This document shows, one piece after another, positions 27,026 to 36,201 of a stretch of 64,000 nt of DNA. The DNA is from Bacteroidota bacterium (GTDB lineage Bacteria > Bacteroidota > Bacteroidia > Bacteroidales > F082): assembly GCA_016845175.1 (NCBI GenBank), contig JAERTD010000026.1:124001-188000 (forward strand). The letters are read 5' to 3'. The notes under the pieces were generated by a model. That model saw only the letters and a program-made list of their open reading frames with translations. It was not told the DNA's origin and did not search any database. Both the position numbers and the translations under genes were made by a program. Every line of letters starts with the position of its first letter. The first letter of the stretch is position 1.

Positions 27026-28177
27026 ATGAGGTATTTTATATATTCGACTATCATCCTTTTGGTGATTTGCTCTGCTTGCCACTATCCATCTGCTCCACTT
27101 CATGGGGACGAGAATCCAAAAGTGAAGCAGGTATTGTCTCAACTGCTTCAGGAAAATGAAGTTCCTGGGATTAGCTTTGCTCTTATCCACCCCTCAGGAA
27201 AGCAGGAGGCGGTGAGTGTTGGCCTTTCCGATATCAAGTATGCCAGCCCATTAAAGGTTTCTGATGTGATGTTTTCGGGCAGTGTGGGTAAAACCTATGC
27301 GGTTGCCCTGCTTATGAAACTGATAGATGAAGGAAAAGTGAATGTGAAGGATCGCTTCATTGATTATTTCCCTGAAAAGGACTGGCTCAATCAACTGCCA
27401 TATATGGAAGACATTACCATTGCACAATTGTTACAACACAGCAGTGGCTTACCCAGGTATGTGATGCAGGATCAGGTGTGGGATAGCCTGAAATCAAATC
27501 CAGATAAAGTCTGGTCTTATTATGATCGTCTATCTGTGGTTTTCAATAAGGAGGCTGTTCACCCGGCAGGTGCTGATTGGTCTTATTCGGATACCAATTA
27601 TCTGTTACTGGGTATGCTTATAGAAGCCGTGTATGGACAAGCCTATTATGATATCATTACCGAGGAATTACTGATGCCGCTTAAACTGAAAGCTACCTAT
27701 GCAGCTAATCACCGCGACATTCCTTCATTAATTACCGGGTATTCCAGGCTTCCTGATATGTTCAGAATGCCGAAAGTAGTGGTCACTGATGGCCAATATG
27801 TCTTTAATCCTCAAATGGAATGGACAGGCGGAGGTATGGCATCAACCACCTTAGATCTAGCCAGATGGGCGAAGTATTATTTTGAGGCCAGTGCTTTTTC
27901 AAAAGAATCCCTCGCTTTTGTGACCAAACCAAGTGAAACTGGCCAGTACATTGACGAACAACTTTCCTGTGGAAGTGGGAGTTTTGTTTTCCATACCAGT
28001 CTGGGTGATGCTTATGGACACACTGGATTTGTACCCGGTTTTGTATCCATCTTTGCTTATTTTCCAGATCATCAAATGGCTGTGGCGCTTCAAATCAATT
28101 GTGATTATGCCAAGGAGAAAATGTCATTAATGGACTATGTACTCCGTGTTTTGAAAGAGGGATACGGACTCAATTAG
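27026..28177 (+). CDS. Serine hydrolase of the beta-lactamase (class C-like) family, lipoprotein
   Basis: A 383-residue enzyme. The frame is open from 26954, but the ATG at 27026 gives MRYFIYSTIILLVICSAC, a lipoprotein-type signal with Cys18 (or Cys15) as lipid site. The SxxK motif is Ser86-Val-Gly-Lys89 (FSGSVGKT), the second motif is Tyr-Ser-Asp in WSYSDTNYLLLG (Asp where Asn is most common), and the third is His-Thr-Gly in YGHTGFVPG. This set marks the penicillin-binding/beta-lactamase-fold family of D-Ala-D-Ala peptidases, esterases and aminohydrolases; drug hydrolysis is not implied. It follows the LPP20-like gene by 100 bp, with no visible link. Confidence 0.85.
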   Translation: MRYFIYSTIILLVICSACHYPSAPLHGDENPKVKQVLSQLLQENEVPGISFALIHPSGKQEAVSVGLSDIKYASPLKVSDVMFSGSVGKTYAVALLMKLIDEGKVNVKDRFIDYFPEKDWLNQLPYMEDITIAQLLQHSSGLPRYVMQDQVWDSLKSNPDKVWSYYDRLSVVFNKEAVHPAGADWSYSDTNYLLLGMLIEAVYGQAYYDIITEELLMPLKLKATYAANHRDIPSLITGYSRLPDMFRMPKVVVTDGQYVFNPQMEWTGGGMASTTLDLARWAKYYFEASAFSKESLAFVTKPSETGQYIDEQLSCGSGSFVFHTSLGDAYGHTGFVPGFVSIFAYFPDHQMAVALQINCDYAKEKMSLMDYVLRVLKEGYGLN

Positions 28178-28206
28178 AATATCAGTTAATCCAAGAAGTG
28201 CGATAT

Positions 28207-28998
28207 ATGACTGTGAAACAATCATTTATAACAGTATCTTGGCTGGCTTGCCTGCTGCTAAGTTTGAATACCATGAAGCTTTATGCACAAGATCAGCCGC
28301 TTCTGTTAAAGGAATTCATCAATAATCAATTGGTTCGTGAGTATATCTATAATCCTCAAGGTTTATTGGTGGAAGAGAAAAGCAAATCGATATATACTAA
28401 ATATACCTATGATGATCAAGGCTTGTTGATAAAGAAAGAGGTGTATATTGATCCAGGCTTGTACAGCAGTTCCTCTGAGCTTGTAAGATCATTTCAAATG
28501 AGAGAGAAATGGGCAAGTCCTGAGATATTTGATGTAAGTCAAAGCACTTCCTATAGGTATGATCAGACAGGAAAATTGAAGCGGGCATCCAATCATTTAG
28601 GTACAACAACGTATACCTATGACGGAAATCAAATAACCATGGCCACACACCGGCACGAGGGAGAAATAAGCAATCAAATAGAGTTTAGATATGACAAAAG
28701 AGGCAATCTGATCAGGCGAACTCTTTATCATGGTGTTAAAGCTAAAGGTGTGGACCCCATGCAGCAAACACGTTTCAAATATGATAAGAAAGCCAACCCA
28801 TTTCAATGGAGGTGCGCTAGCCCTGAGCCAGGAATATACACCAATCCTAACAATGTGACCATGATCCAATCAACATTATTTATGGAAGCTAACGGTAATG
28901 AAACACAAACCAACACAATAAGTTATTCCTATGAATACAATGATCAGGGGTACCCTACAGTGAAAAACCAGCATACTTCATATATTTATGATGAGTAA
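28207..28998 (+). CDS. Secreted YD-repeat (Rhs-like) protein, 263 aa
   Basis: Starting at the ATG at 28207 (a GTG nine bases upstream is less likely) the product begins MTVKQSFITVSWLACLLLSLN and has a signal peptide ending near YAQ. It contains at least four YD-type repeats: YIYNPQGLLVEEK, YTYDDQGLLIKKE, YRYDQTGKLKRAS, FRYDKRGNLIRRT. In Rhs and teneurin proteins such repeats build a large shell around a toxin; this one is far too short for that and has no C-terminal toxin region. In Bacteroidota small secreted YD proteins are common and uncharacterised. The gene starts 29 bp after the hydrolase stop. Confidence 0.65.
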   Translation: MTVKQSFITVSWLACLLLSLNTMKLYAQDQPLLLKEFINNQLVREYIYNPQGLLVEEKSKSIYTKYTYDDQGLLIKKEVYIDPGLYSSSSELVRSFQMREKWASPEIFDVSQSTSYRYDQTGKLKRASNHLGTTTYTYDGNQITMATHRHEGEISNQIEFRYDKRGNLIRRTLYHGVKAKGVDPMQQTRFKYDKKANPFQWRCASPEPGIYTNPNNVTMIQSTLFMEANGNETQTNTISYSYEYNDQGYPTVKNQHTSYIYDE

Positions 28999-29056
28999 GC
29001 AAATTTTTGTTTATTTGTGATGCATACTACAAGTGATTTTTTGACAGCGATCAATT

Positions 29057-30295
29057 ATGAAACAAGCTTTCTCAAAAACGCCATTGGGTTCTGGTGGTAC
29101 TTTCCTGAAAAATGTGTTTATCAAGGCAGCTACCTATGAAGGTATGTTTGAAAAGGGCCAACCCAGCAAGCAATTGATCGATCACCATGTGACGCTGGCC
29201 AAGGGTGGGGTAGGACTTAGCACAGTTTCCTATGGGGCAGTCTCTGAAAAAGGGAAAACATTTAAGGAACAAATGGTGGTGTCAGAGAAGACATCTGCAA
29301 AGCTTAAATTGTTAGCCAATGAGGTACACGCTGCAGGTGGAAAAATCTCCATGCAGTTAACCCATTGTGGTTATTTCTCGAAAAACAAAAAAGTCAATCC
29401 GCCCCTGGCCCCAAGTCGTGTGTTGAATACCTATGGTTTGTTATCAGGGATGGTTTTTTCCAAGGCAATGAACACAGCTGATATGAAAGAAGTAGCTCAG
29501 GATTTTTCCCTGGCAGCTACTTTGCTTAAAACCCTAGGTTTTGATGCAGTTGAAATCCATCTCGGTCATGGATATTTGTTGAGTCAGTTTTTAAGCCCCT
29601 GGTCAAACAAAAGACGTGATGCCTATGGTGGAAGCATAGAAAACAGGGCTCGATTTCCTTTGGAGGTTGTGGATGCGGTAATTGATAAGGTAGGAGAGGA
29701 ATTTCCCGTTCTGGTTAAGCTAAACCTTTCGGATGGGTTTAAAGGTGGATTTACACTGGATGATTGTAAATATGTGACCAAAGAACTGGAATCCAGGACT
29801 TGTGCAGCCATCATATTAAGTGGTGGATTTACAAGTAAAACCCCTTTCTATCTCATGAGGGGTAAAGTTCCTCTTTGGGGTATGATTCAAAATGGACGAA
29901 ACTGGCTTGAAAAAATTACCATGGCTTTGTTTGGTCCTTTTATTGTGAGACCCTATCCCTATACTTCAAATTTCTTTCTTGATCAGGCCAGGGAAATAAG
30001 ACAATCGGTGAACATTCCATTGGCCTATTTAGGAGGGGTAGACTCCATGAAAGGTATTGAAGAAATACTTGAGGAAGGCTTTGACTTTGTTGTGATCGGC
30101 CGGGCTTTAATTCATGATCCTGAGTTTATTAATAAGCTGGAAACCAGGCAGATCAAGCAATCGAATTGCGACCATTGTAACAAATGCGTGGTGGAGATGG
30201 ATCGGGATGGTATACGATGTGTTTTACGAGATGAAGAAGCAAAGATGGTGTCCTGGCAAACCAATGTGGCTCGTCGTACCAAAAGCCGTGCGTAA
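29057..30295 (+). CDS. NADH:flavin oxidoreductase of the old yellow enzyme family
   Basis: A 412-residue cytoplasmic FMN enzyme. It has the N-terminal TIM-barrel start (FLKNVFIKAATYEGMFEKGQPS), the FMN/active-site block LGHGYLLSQFLSPWSNKRRDAYGGSIENR that defines the family, and late barrel strands with FVVIGRALIHDPEF. The C-terminus has Cys-x2-Cys-x2-Cys-x10-Cys (CDHCNKCVVEM...C), close to but not identical with the 4Fe-4S spacing of 2,4-dienoyl-CoA reductases. The separate FAD/NADH domain of those enzymes is missing. Reduction of an activated C=C bond with NAD(P)H is likely; substrate unknown. It lies 150 bp before the acyl-ACP desaturase gene, possibly linking it to lipid metabolism. Confidence 0.85.
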   Translation: MKQAFSKTPLGSGGTFLKNVFIKAATYEGMFEKGQPSKQLIDHHVTLAKGGVGLSTVSYGAVSEKGKTFKEQMVVSEKTSAKLKLLANEVHAAGGKISMQLTHCGYFSKNKKVNPPLAPSRVLNTYGLLSGMVFSKAMNTADMKEVAQDFSLAATLLKTLGFDAVEIHLGHGYLLSQFLSPWSNKRRDAYGGSIENRARFPLEVVDAVIDKVGEEFPVLVKLNLSDGFKGGFTLDDCKYVTKELESRTCAAIILSGGFTSKTPFYLMRGKVPLWGMIQNGRNWLEKITMALFGPFIVRPYPYTSNFFLDQAREIRQSVNIPLAYLGGVDSMKGIEEILEEGFDFVVIGRALIHDPEFINKLETRQIKQSNCDHCNKCVVEMDRDGIRCVLRDEEAKMVSWQTNVARRTKSRA

Positions 30296-30418
30296 AACAT
30301 TCAGGCATAGTGATATAAGGAAACTTATTCTCCTTCCTTTACTTGGGGTCATGATATATTATTAAGAATAATTATAAATAAAGTGCTCAAAAGTAGCTTC
30401 TGATCCCCTAACTTAATA

Positions 30419-30426
30419 TACCTTCG
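30419..30426 (+). promoter_or_regulatory. -7-like promoter element before the desaturase gene
   Basis: TACCTTCG matches TAnnTTTG at seven of eight positions (C for T), 18 bp before the ATG at 30445. The 149-bp gap from the previous gene shows no hairpin, so this is the best start of a separate desaturase transcript. Confidence 0.35.
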
Positions 30427-30444
30427 CGCCCATAATAGTCGACC

Positions 30445-31443
30445 ATGAATTTACTTAATATGCGTGTTGAGGTAATGAAGACCCTCGAGAAATCGATGGA
30501 CTCTTTCCTTAAAAAATACTTGAAACCGGTAGAAGAAACCTGGCAACCAGCTGATTTTCTACCTGATGCTACAAAGGAAAATTATTTTGAATCCATTAGG
30601 GAAATTCAGGGGCAAGCCCGGGAGATGGATGACGACCTGCTTTCTGTTCTTATAGGCGACACCGTTACTGAAGAAGCCTTACCTACCTATGAAGCCTGGC
30701 TTATGAACATACAGGGTATTGATCAGGAAGATAAAAAAGGCTGGTCACAATGGGTGAGGGCATGGACGGCCGAAGAAAACCGCCATGGGGATGTGTTGAA
30801 TCGCTATTTATACCTTAGCGGTCGCGTAAATATGCGTGAGGTAGAAGTATCCACACAACATTTGATTAACGATGGTTTTGATTTGCAAACTGCCAATGAT
30901 CCATACCGGAGTTTCACCTATACGAGCTTTCAAGAAACCGCTACCAATCTATCTCATAGAAGGGTAGCCACCTTGGCCAAGCAATCGGGCAATAGTCAAT
31001 TGGCAAAATTGTGTGCTTTTATTGCTTCTGACGAAGCGAGGCATGCTAAGGCATACAAAGAATTTGTAAGGCAAATCTTTGAGTTAGATCCCAGTGAAAT
31101 GATGCTGGCTTTCGAAGACATGATGAAGAAGAAAATTGTGATGCCAGCGCATTTCTTGCGTGAATCCGGAGGGAAAATAGGAGAGTTGTTTGATTATTTC
31201 TCGGATGCTGCACAACGTGCCATGGTATATACCACACAAGATTATATTGATATTTTGAATGGTTTACTCAAAGACTGGCAAATTGAAAACGTTAGCGGTC
31301 TTACTGATACAGCTGAAGAAGCCAGAGACTATTTGATGGCATTACCCGATCGGTTGCAGAGGATTTCAGAACGCATCCGGGTTCCGGAGAAAAACTTTAA
31401 CTTTAAGTGGATCAAACCACAAACGGTGGGTATTCTTGGGTAG
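30445..31443 (+). CDS. Acyl-ACP desaturase (di-iron, soluble type)
   Basis: A 332-residue soluble desaturase that introduces a cis double bond into an acyl chain held on acyl carrier protein. The two E-x-x-H iron-binding motifs are EENRH (Glu111-His114) and DEARH (Glu197-His200), with further ligand candidates at Glu77 and Glu164. Length and order fit the fatty acid desaturase type 2 family of plant plastids and some bacteria. The N-terminus (NMRVEVMKTLEKSMDSFLKKYLKPVEETWQP) is typical of Bacteroidota members, so I keep the first ATG; Met6 or Met11 could also serve. It would set membrane fluidity, and expression in the cold would be expected. Confidence 0.9.
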   Translation: MNLLNMRVEVMKTLEKSMDSFLKKYLKPVEETWQPADFLPDATKENYFESIREIQGQAREMDDDLLSVLIGDTVTEEALPTYEAWLMNIQGIDQEDKKGWSQWVRAWTAEENRHGDVLNRYLYLSGRVNMREVEVSTQHLINDGFDLQTANDPYRSFTYTSFQETATNLSHRRVATLAKQSGNSQLAKLCAFIASDEARHAKAYKEFVRQIFELDPSEMMLAFEDMMKKKIVMPAHFLRESGGKIGELFDYFSDAAQRAMVYTTQDYIDILNGLLKDWQIENVSGLTDTAEEARDYLMALPDRLQRISERIRVPEKNFNFKWIKPQTVGILG

Positions 31444-31463
31444 CAGCTTTGAAATTTTCTGTG

Positions 31464-32693
31464 TTATGACTGACCGGCTAACCATCCGGTTGAATAGGCT
31501 ATTTGCAGATTGTAACCACCTGTTTCAGCATCCACATCGATTATTTCTCCTGCAAAATAAAGCCCGCCGATGATTTTTGATTCCATAGATTTGGCCTTGA
31601 TTTCCTGGGTAATAATACCTCCAGATGTAATAATTGCCTCTTTAAAAGATCGGTGATTGCTAATGGTAAAAACCAGGTTCTTAAGCAGGTATCTGATTTT
31701 CTTCCGTTCCTTACTATTCACCTGATGGCATTCCTTTTCTGGATCAAATCCCAGCAATTTGATAAATACCGGAACCATACTCATGGGTAGCCAGTATTTT
31801 AGAATATTGACCAATTTCTTCTTGCCGTGATCATTTAAATCCCTGATCAATCTTTTATCGAGTTTGATATCGTCAAGACCCGGTTTCAGGTCGATGCTCA
31901 CCTCTACCTTGTCTTTCTGCTGCAAGGCAGCCACAGCAATTCGACTTAAGGTAAGAATGATGGGGCCAGAAAGGCCAAAATGGGTAAATATCATTTCCCC
32001 AAAGGCATCGCCCGCCTTTTTGCCGTTGATCCAGACATTCGCCTGCACATTCTTTAGATTAAGGCCTTGCAATTGAGGAGCTATATCTGCGGTGGTTTCC
32101 AAAGGTACCAATGCAGGACGTGCTTTTTCAATGGTGTGTCCCAAAGCCTGTGCCAGTTGGTAGCCTTCCCCATTGGATCCTGTGGCCGGATATGATTTGC
32201 CTCCGCTAGCCAGTACTATTTTCTGGCAATGGAAGAGCTGCCCGTTGGCTTTAAGTCCGGAAACCCGCTTTTGCTCAGTTAGAATTTGCTCCACACGCAT
32301 GCCACATTGTATGGAAGCGCCCTTCTCTTTTACCCATTGTAATAAAGCCGCCAATACATCTGCCGACTCACGGCTGGTCGGGAAATACCTGCCACCCCGT
32401 TCCAGACTTGTGTGGACTCCATATTGATTTAGAAGTGATAGAATATCCTTATTGTAAAAACTGGAGAATGCATGTTTCAGAAATCGTCCATTGGGATACA
32501 CATGTTTAATGAACTCTCCGATGGGTGCATCATTGGTAATATTACACTGACCTTTTCCTGTAATCAGCAGTTTACGACCTTCCTGACGCATTTTTTCAAG
32601 AACCAGAACTTTTTTTCCAAGTTCTGCTGCTCTCCCTGCTGCCAGCAAACCAGCAGGGCCTGCACCAATTACAATTAGGTCGTAAGTTGACAT
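31464..32693 (-). CDS. HI0933/YhiN-family NAD(P)/FAD-dependent oxidoreductase
   Basis: A 409-residue flavoprotein, predicted cytosolic. It starts MSTYDLIVIGAGPAGLLAAG; the dinucleotide-binding GxGxxG is at residues 9-14, and the longer reading uses a TTG three codons upstream and is rejected. The GKGQCNITN motif and the C-terminal AGEIIDVDAETGGYNLQIAYSTG block are hallmarks of the HI0933/BaiN family. One characterised relative, BaiN, takes part in bile acid 7-dehydroxylation, but most members are of unknown substrate. It is convergent with the desaturase gene, 20 bp apart. The -7 element begins only 7 bp upstream, suggesting a leaderless or nearly leaderless mRNA. Confidence 0.85.
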   Translation of the reverse strand: MSTYDLIVIGAGPAGLLAAGRAAELGKKVLVLEKMRQEGRKLLITGKGQCNITNDAPIGEFIKHVYPNGRFLKHAFSSFYNKDILSLLNQYGVHTSLERGGRYFPTSRESADVLAALLQWVKEKGASIQCGMRVEQILTEQKRVSGLKANGQLFHCQKIVLASGGKSYPATGSNGEGYQLAQALGHTIEKARPALVPLETTADIAPQLQGLNLKNVQANVWINGKKAGDAFGEMIFTHFGLSGPIILTLSRIAVAALQQKDKVEVSIDLKPGLDDIKLDKRLIRDLNDHGKKKLVNILKYWLPMSMVPVFIKLLGFDPEKECHQVNSKERKKIRYLLKNLVFTISNHRSFKEAIITSGGIITQEIKAKSMESKIIGGLYFAGEIIDVDAETGGYNLQIAYSTGWLAGQS

Positions 32694-32699
32694 GAGCTG

Positions 32700-32707
32700 C
32701 AAAGTTA
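32700..32707 (-). promoter_or_regulatory. -7 promoter element close to the start codon of the HI0933-type gene
   Basis: The plus strand CAAAGTTA gives TAACTTTG on the minus strand, with only 6 bp to the ATG at 32693. If transcription starts 5-7 bp downstream of the element, the mRNA has essentially no leader. The element also supports the ATG over the TTG that lies inside it. Confidence 0.5.
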
Positions 32708-32837
32708 TCTTCTATTTTAGAATGGCAGTGATAAATCTATAGAAGTATCCTTATTATGATGAAATTAAATCGATAAGAATCAGCCTATGCTGATCGGTAA
32801 TCTAGCTACCGCCACTGGCATTTTTAAATTATAAATG

Positions 32838-32845
32838 TATATTTG
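32838..32845 (+). promoter_or_regulatory. -7 promoter element before the DUF6090-like gene
   Basis: TATATTTG matches TAnnTTTG, 60 bp before the ATG at 32906. It is followed by a direct repeat of GCTAACCT (32845-32852 and 32853-32860) within the leader, which could be a binding site or simple duplication. Confidence 0.5.
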
Positions 32846-32905
32846 CTAACCTGCTAACCTAGGAACCCGTGATAATGAGCTTATTACATCACTGGAGTTT
32901 ATTTT

Positions 32906-33697
32906 ATGAGTTTATTGAAACGAGTCCGGCGTTCCCTCTCCGAAGAGAATGATTTCAAACGCTATTCCCGCTATGCCATTGGAGAAGTCGTTCTCCTGGT
33001 GATAGGAGTATTGATTGCACTGCAAATCAACAACTGGAATCAGGAGCGCCGAAATAATAAGATTAGACTTGAAATTCTTGAAAACCTGAGTGAGGAGTTC
33101 GAGATGAATAAGGAAGAATTGGCCTTTAATGCTGAGATGGCCAACGGTATAGCCAACAGCACCTTTATATTGCTGGAAATGATGGGCCCGGATTATGAAC
33201 GCTTCGATCCGTTGATCGTTGATAGTCTGTTGTCGGTGGCCTTCCTTACTCCAAATTTCCTGCCCAATCGCGGAGCACTCACTGATTTACTTAATTCGGG
33301 TAAGCTCAATTATCTGAAAAGTGATGTGTTGCGAAGTTATTTGGTTTCCTGGGATGCTTATATTGATGCAGCATCCGAATATGGTAATGATATTGAAAAG
33401 ACCATGACCTTAATAGTGCTTCCTTACCTCTTTGATAAAGTGTCCATTAGAAATATAGACCGTAAGTACAGTCCTGGGAATCGTGCACTTACGGCCTCAC
33501 CTTTTAAGGTTGATAACAGAAAGATTCTTAACGATCTTAGTTTTGAGAATATGATGGATGATCATTATTATCGCATGACTGACCTGATCTGGTTTTATTC
33601 CTTATTGGAAGCGGAAATGAATGATACTCACGATATTATTCTTGAAATCCTGGAAAGGGATAATCGCAAAAATAAAGCCTGGAAGCTGTTATTCTAA
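32906..33697 (+). CDS. DUF6090-like single-pass membrane protein
   Basis: A 263-residue protein with an N-terminal basic stretch and one TM helix (about 27-42, GEVVLLVIGVLIALQINNWN), then a mostly helical C-terminal domain. The conserved start of this family is easy to see: KRYSRYAIGEVVLLVIGVLIALQINNWNQ is found with little change in many Bacteroidota proteins that are annotated as DUF6090 or hypothetical, usually in large paralogous groups. Function is unknown. The gene is a single cistron with its own promoter; 125 bp separate it from the sulfatase gene. Confidence 0.75.
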   Translation: MSLLKRVRRSLSEENDFKRYSRYAIGEVVLLVIGVLIALQINNWNQERRNNKIRLEILENLSEEFEMNKEELAFNAEMANGIANSTFILLEMMGPDYERFDPLIVDSLLSVAFLTPNFLPNRGALTDLLNSGKLNYLKSDVLRSYLVSWDAYIDAASEYGNDIEKTMTLIVLPYLFDKVSIRNIDRKYSPGNRALTASPFKVDNRKILNDLSFENMMDDHYYRMTDLIWFYSLLEAEMNDTHDIILEILERDNRKNKAWKLLF

Positions 33698-33728
33698 GTT
33701 CCAGTATTCATAATTATTTAACATTATC

Positions 33729-33762
33729 TTGATATGCTGTGCGATTATTATTACTATTTTTG
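33729..33762 (+). promoter_or_regulatory. Promoter of the sulfatase operon (-33 TTG and -7 TAnnTTTG)
   Basis: TTG at 33729-33731 and TATTTTTG at 33755-33762 are separated by 23 bp, within the usual range for this promoter class. The leader to the ATG at 33823 contains a short stem (CTTG-CCAGA with TCTGG-CAAG, about 33779-33806) just before the start codon. Confidence 0.55.
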
Positions 33763-33822
33763 ATTTAAGTAAACTCACCTTGGCCAGAAATTCTACGTCT
33801 GGCAAGAATTAAATTATCCACT

Positions 33823-36168
33823 ATGAAACGAATTAGCTTTTTTATCCTATTGGTATTTGGCCTTATAACAGCTTTATCAACTTTTGCACAACAAACACTT
33901 AACCGTGAAGTATTGCCGATTTTGGTTCCCGAACCGGATACCTATACCGAAATTGATGCGAGGAAAACCACGCCTCCCGAACCATTTTTTGTAACCCCTC
34001 CTGAAGGAGCACCCAATGTGGTGATTGTTTTGATTGATGACCTTGGCCTGGGTGCAACCAGTGCCTTTGGCGGACCTATTCAAACACCTACTATGGATAA
34101 ATTGTCACGCAATGGCTTACGTTATAACAACTTCCATACTACTGCACTGTGTTCTCCAACCCGTATGTGTATCAAAACAGGAAGGAACCACCATACAACC
34201 AATACCGGGTCCATCATGGAAACCGCAACAGCCTATCCAGGAAATACAGGTTCTTTGCCGAACAGTGTGGCTCCTTTGGCTGAGATGTTACGCTTGAATG
34301 GATATAGTACGGCTGCCTTTGGTAAATGGCATGAAACTGCAGCCTGGGAAACCAGTATTTCTGGTCCCTTTGATCGTTGGCCCACCCATCAGGGATTTGA
34401 TAAGTTTTATGGATTTATCGGAGGTGAAACTGATCAATGGGCCCCATTAATTTATGATGGTGTTAAAAAAGTAAATCCACCCAAAATGGATAATTATCAC
34501 TTCACTACTGATATGACCAACCAGGCTATAAACTATGTGAAGGCCCAGCAATCCATGACACCTGATAAGCCTTTCTTTGTATATTTTGCTACGGGAGCCG
34601 TTCACGCACCCCATCATGTTTCCAAAGAGTGGTCCGATAAGTATAAAGGTAAATTCGACAAAGGTTGGGATAAAATCAGAGAAGAAACCGTGGTCCGCCA
34701 AAAGAAAATGGGCATTATCCCTGAGAATACCAAGCTGGCTGATAAGCCTGAGGATATAAAGGACTGGAAAGCGCTTACCAATGATGAGCGCAAACTATTT
34801 GCCCGACAGGCAGAGGTTTTTGCTGGTTTTATGGAAATGACGGACTACGAAGTAGGCCGCTTAATGGATGCCATTGAGGAAATCGGAGAACTTGACAATA
34901 CTTTGTTCATATTTATTGCAGGGGATAACGGAACCAGTGCCGAAGGAGGCATGGTGGGTATGTATAATGAAATGACCTATTTCAATTTTGTTGAAGAGAA
35001 AGTAGAAGACCTTATCCCATTGATGGATGACTGGGGTTTGAAGAACACCTTCCCTCATATGGCAGCTGGTTGGGCTGTGGCTTTTGATGCACCTTTTATG
35101 TGGACCAAACAAGTTGCCTCTGACTTTGGAGGTACCAGGAATGGTGTGATCTTCCATTATCCTGATGGAATTGAAGAGAAAAATGGGATCAGATCTCAGT
35201 TTTCACATGCCATTGATATAGCTCCTACAGTTCTTGAAGTTGCAGGTTTGCCTGAACCAAAAGTTGTCAATGGGGTCCCTCAAACACCTATTGAAGGTGT
35301 GAGTATGGCTTATTCGTTTAATGACAGTGATGCTGCTGAGCGACATACGATTCAGTATTTTGAAATGTTTGGTAACAGAGCCCTCTATCATGATGGTTGG
35401 TTTGCCAGAACTATTCACAGAGCGCCTTGGGAGATGAAAGATTTCCCACCTCTGGAAGAAGATGTATGGGATTTGTACAATGTTAAAGAAGATTTTAGCC
35501 TGACCAACAACCTGGCAGATCAATATCCGGAAAAGCTTGAAGAAATGAAGAGTTTATTTATGTGGCAGGCAGAAGTCTATCATGTATTACCCATTGATGA
35601 CAGAGTGGTGGAAAGAACCAATCCAGCCATTGCAGGCAGACCAGATATTATGGGAGGAAGAACATCGCTTACACTATATCCGGGAATGGAAGGTATGATG
35701 GAGAATACTTTCATCAATATTAAAAACAAGTCGTTTACCATAACAGCAGAACTTGATATTCCAGAAGATGGAGCCAATGGTGCCATACTATCACAGGGTG
35801 GTCGCTTTGGCGGTTGGTCCTTATATATGAAAGATGGAAAGCCTGAATTTACCTATAACTTCCTTGGGCTCGAACGTTATGTTGTGACTGTTGATGAAGA
35901 ATTAAAAGAAGGTGCTGCAACCGTAACACTTGATTTTGCTTATGATGGAAACGGTAATGGAAAGGGTGGCTTGGCCACTTTAAGCACTGACGGTGGCTCA
36001 ACCGCCGAAGCCCGAGTGGATAGAACCCAGCCCAATATGTTCTCTGCTGATGAAACCGCTGATGTGGGACTTGATAACCAAACACCGGTTGCCCTGGGAA
36101 TTGGCTATGGCCCTGCTGAGACAACATTTACAGGAGAAATCAAAAAAGTAACCGTGGAAATTCGATAA
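33823..36168 (+). CDS. Arylsulfatase (formylglycine-type sulfatase)
   Basis: A 781-residue exported sulfatase. The signal peptide is MKRISFFILLVFGLITALSTFAQ. The metal-binding start NVVIVLIDDLGLG is followed by the sulfatase signature around Cys110 (C-S-P-T-R), where Cys is turned into formylglycine by a maturation enzyme, and then the TGRNHH metal/substrate motif. GKWHE and a late AGDNGTSAEGG block complete the active site. The last 140 residues are an extra beta-sandwich-like domain (FTITAELDIPEDGANGAILSQGGRFGG), usual in the long (about 780 aa) bacterial arylsulfatases. There is no Por tail, so it is probably periplasmic. It cleaves sulfate esters; substrate unknown. SnoaL-like and glycine-zipper genes follow in the operon. 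Confidence 0.9.
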   Translation: MKRISFFILLVFGLITALSTFAQQTLNREVLPILVPEPDTYTEIDARKTTPPEPFFVTPPEGAPNVVIVLIDDLGLGATSAFGGPIQTPTMDKLSRNGLRYNNFHTTALCSPTRMCIKTGRNHHTTNTGSIMETATAYPGNTGSLPNSVAPLAEMLRLNGYSTAAFGKWHETAAWETSISGPFDRWPTHQGFDKFYGFIGGETDQWAPLIYDGVKKVNPPKMDNYHFTTDMTNQAINYVKAQQSMTPDKPFFVYFATGAVHAPHHVSKEWSDKYKGKFDKGWDKIREETVVRQKKMGIIPENTKLADKPEDIKDWKALTNDERKLFARQAEVFAGFMEMTDYEVGRLMDAIEEIGELDNTLFIFIAGDNGTSAEGGMVGMYNEMTYFNFVEEKVEDLIPLMDDWGLKNTFPHMAAGWAVAFDAPFMWTKQVASDFGGTRNGVIFHYPDGIEEKNGIRSQFSHAIDIAPTVLEVAGLPEPKVVNGVPQTPIEGVSMAYSFNDSDAAERHTIQYFEMFGNRALYHDGWFARTIHRAPWEMKDFPPLEEDVWDLYNVKEDFSLTNNLADQYPEKLEEMKSLFMWQAEVYHVLPIDDRVVERTNPAIAGRPDIMGGRTSLTLYPGMEGMMENTFINIKNKSFTITAELDIPEDGANGAILSQGGRFGGWSLYMKDGKPEFTYNFLGLERYVVTVDEELKEGAATVTLDFAYDGNGNGKGGLATLSTDGGSTAEARVDRTQPNMFSADETADVGLDNQTPVALGIGYGPAETTFTGEIKKVTVEIR

Positions 36169-36201
36169 GGCTAGAAGTTAAAAACCTAAAGATTATACGC
36201 T

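Noticed and set aside
27026..28177. True drug-hydrolysing beta-lactamase
   Set aside because: The family also covers peptidases and esterases; the second motif is Tyr-Ser-Asp, and nothing shows drug hydrolysis.
28207..28998. Rhs-type toxin
   Set aside because: Only four or five YD repeats, a signal peptide, and no C-terminal toxin domain or immunity gene behind it.
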